NCBI RefSeq assembly: GCF_009857135.1
Contig: NZ_CP047318.1
Span: 1,612,001-1,676,000 of the forward strand
Source: Streptomyces sp. HM190
GTDB lineage: Bacteria; Actinomycetota; Actinomycetes; Streptomycetales; Streptomycetaceae
Length of the DNA stretch: 64,000 nt
Direction: 5' to 3'
The notes below the pieces were generated by a model. It worked only from the letters and a program-made list of their open reading frames with translations. It ran no database searches and had not been told where the DNA came from. Position 1 is the first letter of the stretch; every line of letters starts with the position of its first letter. Made by a program: the position numbers and the translations under genes. Positions 1 to 10,086 of this stretch are shown one piece after another.

Positions 1-216
1 CCGCCGGTCACCGGCGAGCACCACGCCGCCGGGGAACGTCACGGCCACGATCGTCGTGCCGTGCGGGGCCTCGATCACGCCCTGGGTCGGCGGCAGCTGC
101 CGCTTGCCGGGCAGCAGCTCCGGCTGGTGCTCCGACAGGAAGTCCATGAAGGAGGACGACCCAGGCGTCAGGAAGGCAGCTGGTAGACGCCCGGTGCTAC
201 GAGTGTTGGCTTCCAC
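1..216 (-). CDS. prcB: Proteasome beta subunit PrcB (N-terminal part only)
   Basis: Seen: the GTG at 214-216 opens a frame of 72 codons that continues past base 1. It begins [14 protein letters not shown], continues [10 protein letters not shown] and ends GVVLAGDRR. Known: this is a streptomycete PrcB propeptide of about 53 residues. Self-cleavage before the first Thr of [10 protein letters not shown] (residue 54) exposes the catalytic nucleophile. The mature subunit forms the inner proteolytic rings of the 20S core in the cytosol, with PrcA expected just outside the window. Its first 49 nt overlap the end of the endonuclease gene upstream, so translation is probably coupled. Identity is very secure; only the missing part is unknown. 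Confidence 0.95.
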   Translation of the reverse strand, partial: MEANTRSTGRLPAAFLTPGSSSFMDFLSEHQPELLPGKRQLPPTQGVIEAPHGTTIVAVTFPGGVVLAGDRR

Positions 217-761
217 GCGTTTCCTTCCACGTATGTCGTAGCCCGCCTCATGACGTCGGGCCGATCCTTGAACTGCCCCAGCGCCGCGTTGCAGCTGAAG
301 CACAGTACGCCTCGGACCCTACCCGTCTCGTGGCAGTGATCCACATGCTCGGCCGGAGCAGCGAGGCAGATACAACAGATGCCGTGCTGCTCGGCGATTG
401 TGGCGTCCAACTCGGCTGGCGTGAGGCCGTACTTGCGCTTGAAATAGCTGATCCGATTGCGCTCCGCGCGGCACTTCCGGCAGTAGCTCGCCCATCCATC
501 CGACGCGGACTTGTTCGGCTCCCATTCGGAATGCGGCTTGACCTGTTCGCACTGGGGGCACCGCTTGTGCCCGCGAGGAACCGGCACCTTGGGCCGGACC
601 GTTTCACCCTTGGCCTCCTGGCGCTGCCGGTAGTACTCGGCCGAGCACTCCCGGCAGTACGCCTGAAGGCCGTCAGGCATGGCTTTGTTACTGGCGAACG
701 CCGCCCGCGGTAAGTACCCCTTGCACCGCGAACAGCGCCGCGACTCCGACTGCTGCTCCAC
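168..761 (-). CDS. Recombination endonuclease VII-like HNH nuclease within the proteasome operon
   Basis: Seen: 197 residues with a GTG start. Two similar zinc-ribbon modules come first, each with paired Cys (CSRC...CREC at about 10-40, CPQC...CRKC at about 68-100). A C-terminal ββα-metal type core follows, with [17 protein letters not shown] and [10 protein letters not shown]. Known: this matches the phage T4 endonuclease VII (Holliday-junction resolvase) family, often encoded by phages and mobile elements. It lies between pup and prcB, and its 3' end contains the prcB start, so it is probably co-transcribed. Base composition is visibly less GC-rich than its neighbours, which hints at acquisition. 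A proteasome-related role is not implied by sequence. Family call is firm; substrate unknown. Confidence 0.85.
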   Translation of the reverse strand: MEQQSESRRCSRCKGYLPRAAFASNKAMPDGLQAYCRECSAEYYRQRQEAKGETVRPKVPVPRGHKRCPQCEQVKPHSEWEPNKSASDGWASYCRKCRAERNRISYFKRKYGLTPAELDATIAEQHGICCICLAAPAEHVDHCHETGRVRGVLCFSCNAALGQFKDRPDVMRRATTYVEGNAWKPTLVAPGVYQLPS

Positions 762-799
762 CGAACGACCCCCGCTTCACCTTTGAATCAAAGGTGAAA

Positions 800-1015
800 C
801 TACTCCCCACCTTTCTGAACGAAGGACCTCACGAAATCCTCGGCGTTCTCTTCGAGCACATCATCGATTTCGTCGAGAACCGAGTCGACGTCGTCGCTCA
901 GCTTCTCCTGCCGTTCCTTGAGGTCGTCCGAAGCCTGCACCTCGGGAGCCTCTTCGACCTCTTCGGTGGAACGGGTGGCCTTCTGCTGTCCGCCGCCGGT
1001 GTCCTTGGTCGCCAT
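800..1015 (-). CDS. pup: Prokaryotic ubiquitin-like protein Pup
   Basis: Seen: 71 residues beginning MATKDTGGGQ and ending SFVQKGGE, with helix-forming segments DLKERQEKLSDDVDSVLDEI and DDVLEENAEDFVRS. An ATG 30 nt upstream would add ten residues, but the usual Pup N terminus is MATKDTGG, so I chose the inner ATG (GGTGAGGG lies just upstream). Known: Pup is attached through its C-terminal Glu to lysines of target proteins by PafA and is recognised by the coiled coils of Arc/Mpa. Here Glu is already encoded, so Dop need not deamidate it. It is transcribed in the order dop, pup, endonuclease, prcB. Confidence 0.96.
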   Translation of the reverse strand: MATKDTGGGQQKATRSTEEVEEAPEVQASDDLKERQEKLSDDVDSVLDEIDDVLEENAEDFVRSFVQKGGE

Positions 1016-1129
1016 AACCCTCACCCCGCTCAGTTCGCCCGACATGGTCGGCAGGTCGGCTTTCCTGCCGATCGGTCATGATCAGACCCTACAAGCCCGG
1101 TCTGACATTGGCCCCGTTGTTTCGACAAC

Positions 1130-1159
1130 GTCCGGGAACCACCTCGATGATTCCCGGAC
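1130..1159. repeat. Short hairpin between dop and pup
   Basis: Perfect 9-base arms (1130-1138 and 1151-1159, core CCGGGAA/TTCCCGG) with a 12-base loop. It lies in the 189-base gap between the dop stop and the pup start, where no gene is visible. It may be an RNA-processing or attenuation signal that tunes pup expression relative to dop, but no run of T follows on either strand. Confidence 0.4.
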
Positions 1160-1204
1160 TGCGGTGTTTCCACCCTGCCCGGCTGATCGGGTTCGAACCC
1201 TGTT

Positions 1205-2716
1205 TCAGTTGCCGGACAGGACCCTGACCAGGTCTTCTGCCGTGCGGCAGCGGTCCAGGAGCTCCTTGACGTGATTTCGCGTTCCGCGAAGGGGTTCGAG
1301 GGTTGGAACGCGCTGGAGCGAGTCCCGGCCCGGGAGGTCGAAGATCACGGAGTCCCAGGAGGCGGCCGCGACGTCGTCGGCGTACTGCTCCAGGCAACGG
1401 CCGCGGAAGTACGCGCGGGTGTCCTCCGGCGGCTTCGTACGGGCCCGCTCGACCTCCGACTCGTCGAGGAGCCGCTTCATCTTGCCGCGGGCCACGAGAC
1501 GGTTGTACAGGCCCTTCTCGGCCCGTACGTCGGCGTACTGGAGGTCGACCAGGTGCAGCCGGGCGGCGTCCCAGTCCAGGCCGTCACGGCGCCGGTAGCC
1601 CTCCATGAGTTCCCGCTTGGCGACCCAGTCGAGCTCCCCGGAGAGGCTCATGGGGTCGTGCTCCAGGCGGTTCAGGGTGTCCTCCCAACGGCTGAGGACG
1701 TCCTTGGTCTGGTCGTCGGCGTCGGCCCCGAACCGCTCCTCCACGTATTTGCGCGACAGCTCGTAGTACTCCATCTGGAGCTGCACGGCGGTCAGCGTGC
1801 GTCCGCTGCGGAGCGTGATGAGGCGTTGCAGCGTCGGGTCGTGGGAGACCCGGTGGAGGGTGCGTACGGGCTGGTCGACGGCGAGGTCGACGGCGATGAA
1901 GCCGTCCTCGATCATGGAGAGGACCAGGGCGGTGGTGCCCAGCTTCAGGTAGGTGGAGATCTCCGAGAGGTTCGCGTCGCCGATGATCACGTGGAGTCGG
2001 CGGTATTTCTCGGCGTCCGCGTGGGGTTCGTCGCGGGTGTTGATGATGGGGCGCTTGAGGGTGGTCTCCAGCCCGACCTCGACCTCGAAGTAGTCGGCTC
2101 GCTGGCTGAGCTGGAATCCGTGTTCGTGGCCGTCCTGGCCGATGCCGACGCGTCCGGCGCCGGCGAAGACCTGGCGGGAGACGAAGAACGGCGTGAGGTG
2201 GCGCACGATGTCCGAGAAGGGGGTCTCCCGCTTCATCAGGTAGTTCTCGTGCGTGCCGTAGGAGGCGCCCTTGTTGTCGGTGTTGTTCTTGTAGAGGTGG
2301 ATCGGCTGGGCGCCGGGGAGCTGGGCCGCCCGTTCGGCGGCTTCGGCCATGATCCGTTCGCCGGCCTTGTCCCAGAGGACGGCGTCCCGGGGGTTGGTGA
2401 CCTCGGGGGCGCTGTATTCGGGGTGTGCGTGGTCGACGTAGAGCCGTGCGCCGTTGGTGAGGATCACGTTGGCCAGGCCGATGTCCTCGTCCGTGAGCTG
2501 GCTGGAGTCGGCCGCCTCGCGGGCGAGGTCGAAGCCTCGCGCGTCCCTCAGCGGATTCTCCTCCTCGAAGTCCCAGCGCGCCCGGCGGGCCCGGTGCATC
2601 GCCGCTGCGTAGGCGTTGACGATCTGGGACGAGGTGAGCATGGCATTGGCATTGGGGTGGCCGGGGACGGAGATCCCGTACTCCGTCTCGATGCCCATTA
2701 CTCGCCGTACGGTCAT
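1205..2716 (-). CDS. dop: Pup deamidase/depupylase Dop
   Basis: Seen: 503 residues, the usual Dop length. It starts [16 protein letters not shown], which carries the glutamine-synthetase-like nucleotide-binding motif with the metal-binding Glu. It also has [14 protein letters not shown], an [11 protein letters not shown] segment and [22 protein letters not shown] stands 5 nt before the ATG. Known: Dop removes Pup from substrates and, where Pup ends in Gln, deamidates it; it is a paralogue of PafA. The HPEYS segment and the N-terminal motif fit Dop rather than PafA, whose gene is expected further left. Because Pup ends in Glu here, depupylation is probably its main job. It lies 233 bases after arc, beyond an intrinsic terminator, so it probably has its own promoter. 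Confidence 0.95.
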   Translation of the reverse strand: MTVRRVMGIETEYGISVPGHPNANAMLTSSQIVNAYAAAMHRARRARWDFEEENPLRDARGFDLAREAADSSQLTDEDIGLANVILTNGARLYVDHAHPEYSAPEVTNPRDAVLWDKAGERIMAEAAERAAQLPGAQPIHLYKNNTDNKGASYGTHENYLMKRETPFSDIVRHLTPFFVSRQVFAGAGRVGIGQDGHEHGFQLSQRADYFEVEVGLETTLKRPIINTRDEPHADAEKYRRLHVIIGDANLSEISTYLKLGTTALVLSMIEDGFIAVDLAVDQPVRTLHRVSHDPTLQRLITLRSGRTLTAVQLQMEYYELSRKYVEERFGADADDQTKDVLSRWEDTLNRLEHDPMSLSGELDWVAKRELMEGYRRRDGLDWDAARLHLVDLQYADVRAEKGLYNRLVARGKMKRLLDESEVERARTKPPEDTRAYFRGRCLEQYADDVAAASWDSVIFDLPGRDSLQRVPTLEPLRGTRNHVKELLDRCRTAEDLVRVLSGN

Positions 2717-2905
2717 GCGGCCCTCCTTGCCCGGCGGCGTCCTCGGTCGGGGACGCTGCTCAAGTACCGCTGGCGCTCCGGTGCGTGTGCGGTGCCCGTC
2801 CCCGCACTGCGCGACTCGGCGGTACGAACGAGCCTAGAACGGCTTCGCGCTGGTGGGGAGATCATTTGCGTCATTGACTGCTCCAGCCGTGACCCGAAAA
2901 ACAGT

Positions 2906-2940
2906 CGGCTGCGGGTACCCGTCGAGGGCACCCGCAGCCG
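2906..2940 (-). terminator. Intrinsic terminator after arc
   Basis: Perfect 11-base arms (2906-2916 and 2930-2940) flank a 13-base loop. On the minus strand the stem is followed within three bases by a run of five T. It starts 10 bases past the arc stop codon. This is one of few terminators in the window with a real T tract. Confidence 0.8.
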
Positions 2941-2949
2941 CCCTGTCTT

Positions 2950-4716
2950 TTACAGGTACTGTCCGGTGTTCGCCACCGTGTCGATGGAGCGTCCGGTGTC
3001 GGCACCCTGCTTTCCGGTGATCAGGGTACGGATGTAGACGATCCGTTCGCCCTTCTTTCCGGAGATGCGGGCCCAGTCGTCCGGGTTGGTGGTGTTCGGC
3101 AGGTCCTCGTTCTCCTTGAACTCGTCCACGCAGGCCTGGAGGAGGTGGGAGACGCGAAGGCCCTTCTGGTTCTTCTCGAGGAAGTCCTTGATCGCCATCT
3201 TCTTGGCGCGGCCGACGATGTTCTCGATCATGGCGCCGCTGTTGAAGTCCTTGAAGTAGAGGACTTCCTTGTCGCCGTTGGCGTAGGTGACCTCCAGGAA
3301 GCGGTTCTCCTCGGATTCGGCGTACATGTGTTCCACTGCCGTCTGGATCATGCTCTGGACGGTGGTGGCCTTGCTGCCGCCGTGCTCGCCGAGGTCGTCG
3401 GAGTGCAGGGGGAGGCGCTCGGTGAGGTACTTGCCGAAGATGTCCTTGGCGGCCTCGGCGTCGGGACGCTCGATCTTGATCTTCACGTCGAGCCGGCCGG
3501 GACGCAGGATGGCGGGGTCGATCATATCCTCGCGGTTGGAGGCGCCGATCACGACCACGTTCTGCAGGCCTTCCACGCCGTCGATCTCGGCGAGCAGCTG
3601 GGGGACGATGGTGTTCTCCACGTCCGAGCTGACACCGGATCCGCGGGTGCGGAAGAGGGATTCCATTTCGTCGAAGAAGACGATGACGGGGGTGCCCTCG
3701 CTGGCCTTCTCCCTCGCACGCTGGAAGACGAGGCGGATCTGCCGCTCGGTCTCGCCGACGTACTTGTTGAGGAGCTCGGGGCCCTTGATGTTGAGGAAGA
3801 AGCTCTTGCCGGCGGCCTGGCCGGTCACTTCGGCGACCTTCTTGGCCAGTGAGTTGGCCACGGCCTTGGCGATGAGCGTCTTGCCGCATCCGGGGGGCCC
3901 GTAGAGGAGGACGCCCTTGGGCGGCCTCAGCTCGTGCTCCTTGAAGAGGTCGGGGTAGAGGTACGGGAGCTCGACCGCGTCGCGGATGGCCTCGATCTGG
4001 CCGCCGAGGCCGCCGATCTGTTCGTAGCCGATGTCCGGGACCTCTTCGAGGACGAGTTCCTCGACCTCGCTCTTGGGGACGATCTCGTACACGTAGCCGG
4101 AGCGGGGTTCGAGCAGCAGGGCGTCGCCGGGGCGGATGGTGACGTCCAGCAGCGGCTCGGCGAGCCGTACCACCCGTTCCTCGTCGGTGTGCCCGAGCAC
4201 CAGGGCGCGTTCGCCGTCCTCGAGGATCTCCTTGAGGGTGACGATGTCCCCGACGCGCTCGAACTCCATGGCTTCGACCACGTTGAGCGCTTCGTTGAGC
4301 ATGACTTCCTGGCCGCGCCGGAGCTCTTCCAGGTCGACGCTCGGGCTGACGTTCACACGGAGCTTCCGGCCTCCGGTGAAGATGTCGGCCGTGCCGTCCT
4401 CGTTCGCCGTGAGGAAGACACCGAAGCCGGCCGGGGGCTGTGCGAGCCGGTCGACTTCTTCCTTGAGGGCCACGATCTGGTCGCGGGCCTCACGGAGCGT
4501 GTTGGCGAGCCGCTCGTTCTGCGCGGACACGCCGGCCAGGTTGGTCTGCAGCTCGACGATCCGCTCCTCGAGAATCCTCGTGTGTCGCGGAGAGTCGGCG
4601 AGCTTGCGTCGCAGGACGGCGATCTCCTGCTCAAGGTAGGCAATCTGCCCGGCCGGGTCGTCGGACCCTCGTCCCGGGCGGATGCCGCGGTTCATGTCGT
4701 CGTCGTGGGCTGCCAC
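2950..4716 (-). CDS. arc: Proteasome-associated AAA ATPase Arc/Mpa
   Basis: Seen: 588 residues from a GTG at 4714-4716, preceded by GGAGGTGA at good spacing; the in-frame ATG 18 nt upstream is less likely. Order of parts: a coiled coil (about 22-90) that captures Pup, an OB-type interdomain, then an AAA module with Walker A GPPGCGKT (273-280), Walker B VIVFFDE (344-350) and [17 protein letters not shown] near the arginine fingers. The protein ends in GQYL, the C-terminal activator tail that docks into the proteasome alpha ring. Known: hexameric Arc unfolds pupylated proteins and feeds them to PrcAB. It is divergent from the ferredoxin gene across 244 bases. Confidence 0.96.
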   Translation of the reverse strand: MAAHDDDMNRGIRPGRGSDDPAGQIAYLEQEIAVLRRKLADSPRHTRILEERIVELQTNLAGVSAQNERLANTLREARDQIVALKEEVDRLAQPPAGFGVFLTANEDGTADIFTGGRKLRVNVSPSVDLEELRRGQEVMLNEALNVVEAMEFERVGDIVTLKEILEDGERALVLGHTDEERVVRLAEPLLDVTIRPGDALLLEPRSGYVYEIVPKSEVEELVLEEVPDIGYEQIGGLGGQIEAIRDAVELPYLYPDLFKEHELRPPKGVLLYGPPGCGKTLIAKAVANSLAKKVAEVTGQAAGKSFFLNIKGPELLNKYVGETERQIRLVFQRAREKASEGTPVIVFFDEMESLFRTRGSGVSSDVENTIVPQLLAEIDGVEGLQNVVVIGASNREDMIDPAILRPGRLDVKIKIERPDAEAAKDIFGKYLTERLPLHSDDLGEHGGSKATTVQSMIQTAVEHMYAESEENRFLEVTYANGDKEVLYFKDFNSGAMIENIVGRAKKMAIKDFLEKNQKGLRVSHLLQACVDEFKENEDLPNTTNPDDWARISGKKGERIVYIRTLITGKQGADTGRSIDTVANTGQYL

Positions 4717-4960
4717 GGTCCTCACCTCCTCCAAGGGGAGCTGGACGCTTCCAGACCCTACCTGGGTGGGTGTCGATTGAAACCCCTAGATCACAAAGAC
4801 GGTCGGGGTGTGTCCGATCTTCACCCTTGCGCTCTCCCTCACGCCAGGGGAATACCCACGGAACATGGTTGGGAAGCCGGTCCGGGTAGGGTCGAAGTGT
4901 TCAACACCCGTCAGGGCCTGCGTGGTTCCCGACCGGTTGACGAGAGGAACGGCAGGAGAG

Positions 4961-5266
4961 ATGACCGTGCGACAGGAGTCCGGGACCGCGGGCGAGGGGC
5001 TCGAGGTCTGGATCGATCAGGACCTGTGCACCGGTGACGGTATTTGCGCGCAGTACGCGCCCGAGGTGTTCGAGTTGGACATCGACGGGCTGGCGTATGT
5101 GAAGAGCGTGGACGACGAGTTGCTGCAGGCTCCGGGGGCCACGACGCCGGTTCCGCTGCCGCTGGTGACGGACGTGGTGGACTCGGCGAAGGAGTGTCCG
5201 GGTGAGTGCATCCACGTGCGTCGGGTTTCGGACGGGGTCGAGGTGTACGGGCCGGACGCGGAGTGA
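4961..5266 (+). CDS. Small [3Fe-4S]-type ferredoxin
   Basis: Seen: about 101 residues with LCTGDGICAQYAPEVFEL (Cys-X5-Cys) and a later KECPGEC, the pattern of actinobacterial single-cluster ferredoxins with three ligand Cys plus one extra Cys. The body is acidic. Known: such ferredoxins pass electrons to cytochromes P450 or other oxidoreductases; no P450 lies nearby, so the partner is unknown. The start could be the ATG at 4961 or the GTG at 4967. The GTG has better spacing from AGGAGAG, so the first two residues are uncertain. A TAGGGT at 4887-4892 resembles a -10 box. Confidence 0.88.
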   Translation: MTVRQESGTAGEGLEVWIDQDLCTGDGICAQYAPEVFELDIDGLAYVKSVDDELLQAPGATTPVPLPLVTDVVDSAKECPGECIHVRRVSDGVEVYGPDAE

Positions 5267-5305
5267 CCGGGCGGCCACTCGGCGCCATGCCGTGTCTGCT
5301 TTCTC

Positions 5306-5347
5306 ACACCTGGCCCGCCGGGTGATCGTGTCCCGTCGGGCGGGTGT
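5306..5347. terminator. Shared terminator between convergent genes
   Basis: An imperfect long stem (5306-5322 with 5332-5347) sits between the ferredoxin stop and the stop of the opposing gene, and overlaps the last base of the latter. No T tract. It probably serves both strands. Confidence 0.5.
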
Positions 5348-5916
5348 CAGACGCTGCGGGAGCCCGCAGGGGTCGAGCGTACGAACGCCCCGTCGCGCCA
5401 CTGCCATTCGACGTCGTCGGTGACGTCGGGGCAGCAATTGGGCACCTTGCGGGAGGAGTAGCCGTGCAGAGTGGCCGTGACGGCTCCGTCACGGACGGCG
5501 AAGTCGGTGACGGTGTTGCGGTCCTTGGGGGCGACAAGGGTGGCGACGACGCGGGGCCGTGCGGCGTCGGTGGAGCGGGTGAGGACGTAGACGGCGTCGG
5601 GCGGGGTGCCCATGGCGGCGTCGCAGTGGACGACGGCCACGGTCTCGGGGCGGTGGTCCCCGTCGAGGTCTCCGGAGGCCCGCTCCTTGACGACGACGTC
5701 GACGGGGCCGCAGTCCAGGGGCAGGTCGACGTCGGCGGGGTCGGGGGCGGCGACCACGGCGGGGGCGGGCTTGGGGCCGGGCTGGGCGGCTCTCGCCGCG
5801 TCCGGTTGGAGGGCCGACGACAGGGCCACGACTCCGGCGAGGGCGGTGGCCGTGGCGAGCCAGTGGATCGGGCGGGTGTGCGCGTGTGCCAGTTCCGGGA
5901 CCGCGGTCTGCTGCAC
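5347..5916 (-). CDS. Exported or membrane-anchored hypothetical protein
   Basis: Seen: 189 residues from a GTG at 5914-5916, with AGGAG 11 nt upstream. The N terminus has HTRPIHWLATATALAGVVALSSA, a single hydrophobic segment (about 15-35) ending near an AAQPG site, so it is either a cleaved signal peptide or an anchor. The outer part contains ASGDLDGDHRPETVAVVHC and a KVPNCCPDVT motif, with a Cys at about 70 that may pair. The DGDxRPE stretch resembles an integrin-like calcium-binding loop, and the CCP motif recalls the LppP/LprE group of actinobacterial lipoproteins, though no lipobox is seen. Function unknown. It is convergent with the ferredoxin gene. Confidence 0.75.
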   Translation of the reverse strand: MQQTAVPELAHAHTRPIHWLATATALAGVVALSSALQPDAARAAQPGPKPAPAVVAAPDPADVDLPLDCGPVDVVVKERASGDLDGDHRPETVAVVHCDAAMGTPPDAVYVLTRSTDAARPRVVATLVAPKDRNTVTDFAVRDGAVTATLHGYSSRKVPNCCPDVTDDVEWQWRDGAFVRSTPAGSRSV

Positions 5917-6106
5917 TAGGAGCGTCTCCTGAGAGGGCTGTGGCGGTGGGGGTGTCCCGCATGGTGCCACACGTGACAGCGGGGTGGAACGGCGGGGTGC
6001 GGGGTTCTCTTGGTCTTCTGGTGGCGCGTCAACGGGAGAGCGCCGTGGCCGAGTTCCCGGGCGCTGCGGGGAACTCGGCCGCGTCGGGGCTGGGTTGCCG
6101 GTGGGC

Positions 6107-7009
6107 TCAGCGGGCGGTGCCGCCGTCGGCGTTCGGGCCGGCGTAGTCCTCGCCGTAGGCGCCCTTGGCGGGGCGGCGGCGGCGCATGGGGGGCTCGACG
6201 CCGTCGGCGAGGCGGCGGGCGGTGAGCAGGAAGCCGGTGTGGCCGATCATGCGGTGGTCCGGGCGGACGGCGAGGCCCTCGATGTGCCAGTTGCGGATCA
6301 TCGTCTCCCAGGCGGTCGGCTCGTTGAAGGAGCCGATCTCGCGGATGGACTCGACGGTCCGGGCGAGCTGGGTGGTGGTGGCGACGTAGCAGCAGAGGAT
6401 GCCGCCGGGGACGAGTGCCTTGGAGACGGCCTCCAGGCATTCCCAGGGGGCGAGCATGTCGAGGATGACGCGGTCGACGTCGGTGTCGGACAGGTTGTCC
6501 TGGAGGTCGCCGACGGTGAGCTGCCAGGCGGGGTGGGGGCCGCCGAAGTAACGTTCCACGTTCGCCTGCGCGATCTCGGCGAAGTCGGCGCGGCGCTCGT
6601 AGGAGTGGAGCATGCCCTGGTCGCCGATGGCGCGCAGCAGGAAGCTGCTGAGCGAGCCGGAGCCGACGCCTGCCTCCACGACGCGGGCGCCGGGGAAGAT
6701 GTCGGCGAAGGCGAGGATCTGCCCCGCGTCCTTGGGGTAGACCACGGCGGCGCCGCGGGGCATGGACAGGACGTAGTCGGGGAGCAGGGGGCGCAGCGCG
6801 AGGTAGGCGACGTTACCGGTGGTGCGGACAACGCTGCCCTCGGGTGCGCCGATCAGCTCGTCGTGGGGGAAGGAACCCTTGTGGGTGTGGAAGTTCTTTC
6901 CCTCTTCGAGCGTGAACGTGTAGTGGCGGCCCTTGGGGTCGGTCAGCTGAACCTGGTCCCCGACCTTGAAGGGCCCGCGACGGCGGGCGGCACCGGTCGG
7001 TTCGGACAT
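6107..7009 (-). CDS. trmI: tRNA (adenine-58-N1)-methyltransferase TrmI
   Basis: Seen: 300 residues, the family's usual size. An N-terminal OB-like part (GPFKVGDQVQLTDPKGRHYTF) precedes a Rossmann methyltransferase with SAM-binding motif VEAGVGSGSL (111-120), an acidic YERR loop and VILDMLAPWE as the catalytic/SAM segment. Known: it closely resembles Rv2118c of M. tuberculosis, which forms a tetramer and makes m1A58 in the T-loop of tRNA for stability. It lies 70 bases downstream of the site-2 protease gene on the same strand and may share its transcript. Confidence 0.94.
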   Translation of the reverse strand: MSEPTGAARRRGPFKVGDQVQLTDPKGRHYTFTLEEGKNFHTHKGSFPHDELIGAPEGSVVRTTGNVAYLALRPLLPDYVLSMPRGAAVVYPKDAGQILAFADIFPGARVVEAGVGSGSLSSFLLRAIGDQGMLHSYERRADFAEIAQANVERYFGGPHPAWQLTVGDLQDNLSDTDVDRVILDMLAPWECLEAVSKALVPGGILCCYVATTTQLARTVESIREIGSFNEPTAWETMIRNWHIEGLAVRPDHRMIGHTGFLLTARRLADGVEPPMRRRRPAKGAYGEDYAGPNADGGTAR

Positions 7010-7079
7010 GTGACCAGCCTACCGGTCCCGGCACGGGCCGCGGACCACGGGCGTGGGCGGGTGGTGGGCGGTGTGCGGG

Positions 7080-8885
7080 TCAGGAGGGCCTGGCCATGGC
7101 CTTGACGAAGGCGCGTTCCACGTCGGCGGCGGAGAGGACGCCGTAGATCTCGCCGGTGTCCTCGACGACGAGGTACTCGGTGGCGGGGGTGGCGCGCAGG
7201 GCGTCGAGGAGTTCCTCGCCGGCGAGTTCCGCGGAGACCCGCATGCCGTCGGTGAGGTCCTGGGCGAGGCCGCTGACGGCGACCCAGGGGCGGCGGTGTT
7301 CGGGGACGCCGACGATGGCGGCCTCGCGGACGAGGGAGAGGGGTTCGCCGTCGGCGTCGACGACGACGAGGGCGCGGGCTCCGGCGTCGTTGGCGCGGCG
7401 GAGGGCTTCGGAGAGGGGGGTGTCGGTCTGGACGGGGACGGCGCGGCGGGTGAGGGCGCGGGCGCGGAGTTCGGGGAGGTGTTCGCGCAGCCGGGCCATG
7501 CGGAGGCTGTTGCCGGCGCCGGTCCAGATGATGGCGGCGAGGATCGCGGCGAGCAGTGCGTCGAGGACGGTGTCCATGCCGACGCTGTCGGTGGCGTCGG
7601 CGCCGAGGAGGCCGGACTGGGTGAGCCAGGGCAGTCCGATGAGGACGGACAGGGCGAGGGCGCGGCCGACCCAGGCGGCGGCGATGGTGCCGCTCATGGG
7701 CTTGCCGGTGATCTTCCAGACGACGGCGCGGAGCATGCGGCCGCCGTCGAGGGGGAGGCCGGGGAGGAGGTTGAAGGCGGCGACGATGAGGTTGGAGATC
7801 ATCAGGCCGGCCAGCAGGACGCCGGGGACGGTGCCGGGTTCCACGGCGAGGAGGGCGAGGTAGAAGACGCCTGCGAGGACGAGGGAGAGGAGGGGGCCGA
7901 CGAAGGCGAGGACGAACTCGCGGCCGGGGGTCTCGGACTCCTTCTCGATCTCGGAGACGCCGCCGAAGAACTGGAGCTGGATGCGGCGTACGGGGAGTTT
8001 GAAGCGGAGGGCGGCGATGGTGTGGGCGAGTTCGTGGACGAGCACGGAGGCGTAGAAGGCGACCGCGAAGAAGAGGGAGACGAGGTAGCGCAGGGCGCCG
8101 AGTTCGGGCAGGACGCGGTCGAGTTGGCCGCCGAAGACCCAGGTGATGAGGGCGGCGACGAGGAACCAGCTGGGCGCGACGTACACGGGGACGCCGAAGG
8201 GGCGTCCCATGAGGATGCCGCCGCCGGGTTCCTTGGGGCGCTCGGGGGGCTTGGGTCCGCCGTGGGCGTGGGGCCGTGCGGTGCCGGTGGTGTGCTGGGA
8301 GCCGGGTGAGGACCCGGTCGAGGGGCCCTTGTGCAGCGAGGTGGGGGCGGCCTCCGGGTGGGGGGCGTCGGGTCGCCCGGCCTCCTCGTCAGCGTTCTCG
8401 GCGGGGGTGTCGGCGGTCGGACGGTGGTCCTCGGGCGGGAGGGCGCCCGCGGTCCGCTGGGGGGCGTCGGCCGGGTGGGGTGGCTCGGCCGGCCGTGCTT
8501 CGGCGGAGGGTGAGGGGTGCTCGGTGCCGCCGGGTCGGTCCGTGTCCCCGTGGTTCTCGCGGTCCTGGTAGTCCTCGGGGGTCTCTGGCTCGCGGGGCTC
8601 GGCCGCGCCGGTGGCGGGCTGGGGCGGCCGGGCGTTCTCGGCGGTGTCCTGCTCCTCGGTCTCCCCGGTGGTGTGCGCGCCCGGCCCGGCCTCGTCGGTG
8701 GGGTCCGAGGGTTCGGTGTCCCCGGTGGCCTGCGGTTGCCGAGGGGGGGTGGGGGTGCCCTCGGGTGTCGGGGCGGTGGGTTCGGTGGGGGCGGTGTCGG
8801 CGGTGTGGGTCCTGTCGCCGTTCGTGTGTTCGGTCGCGTCGTCGTTGCCCGACCGCGGCTGCCCGCTCCCGCCGCTCGTCTCCAC
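7080..8885 (-). CDS. Site-2 protease (M50) with CBS domains and a long disordered N terminus
   Basis: Seen: 601 residues from the GTG at 8883-8885, with GAGGGGA upstream. Residues 1 to about 222 are a low-complexity stretch rich in Pro, Glu, Thr and Ala. Next comes a multi-pass membrane protease with zinc motif HELAH (284-288) and a second motif LPLDGGRM (about 377-384). A pair of CBS domains follows (about 485-600; VQTDTPLSEALRRAND, EYLVVEDTGEIYGVLS). Known: the S2P/M50 group cuts transmembrane anchors such as anti-sigma factors; CBS domains sense adenine nucleotides. The acidic N-terminal tail is unusual in length. Substrate unknown. Divergent from the nuclease gene. Confidence 0.9.
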   Translation of the reverse strand: METSGGSGQPRSGNDDATEHTNGDRTHTADTAPTEPTAPTPEGTPTPPRQPQATGDTEPSDPTDEAGPGAHTTGETEEQDTAENARPPQPATGAAEPREPETPEDYQDRENHGDTDRPGGTEHPSPSAEARPAEPPHPADAPQRTAGALPPEDHRPTADTPAENADEEAGRPDAPHPEAAPTSLHKGPSTGSSPGSQHTTGTARPHAHGGPKPPERPKEPGGGILMGRPFGVPVYVAPSWFLVAALITWVFGGQLDRVLPELGALRYLVSLFFAVAFYASVLVHELAHTIAALRFKLPVRRIQLQFFGGVSEIEKESETPGREFVLAFVGPLLSLVLAGVFYLALLAVEPGTVPGVLLAGLMISNLIVAAFNLLPGLPLDGGRMLRAVVWKITGKPMSGTIAAAWVGRALALSVLIGLPWLTQSGLLGADATDSVGMDTVLDALLAAILAAIIWTGAGNSLRMARLREHLPELRARALTRRAVPVQTDTPLSEALRRANDAGARALVVVDADGEPLSLVREAAIVGVPEHRRPWVAVSGLAQDLTDGMRVSAELAGEELLDALRATPATEYLVVEDTGEIYGVLSAADVERAFVKAMARPS

Positions 8886-9127
8886 GATGTCCCCTCGTTC
8901 GAAGCGTCTTCCGCGCCCGTGTCTAGGGGCGGAAGGGTCTGTGGTCGATGCTATGCGGTCGCCGCCACGGCTTCCGCCCCGGCACCCCCTCAGTTTTCCC
9001 CGGGTCGCACGAGGCACACGGGCCCCTCCGCGGGCGGGGGCGGCGCGGGGGCAGGCGGGCGCGCCGGGGCGGTGGCCGACGGCCCCGTGGCGGTCACTGT
9101 CAGTGGTGGGCCGTAGGGTCTGTGGTC

Positions 9128-10072
<945 letters not shown>

Positions 10073-10086
10073 CGAAGGAGATTTTC

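Noticed and set aside
1271..3037. A 588-codon open frame opposite dop and the dop-arc gap
   Set aside because: It mirrors the codon pattern of the real minus-strand genes, has low-complexity Val/Gly/Glu content and no domain. Long antisense frames are usual in high-GC DNA.
4808..4960. Extended N terminus of the ferredoxin
   Set aside because: The extra 51 codons have no ferredoxin features; a ribosome site and a family-sized protein favour the start at 4961 (or 4967).
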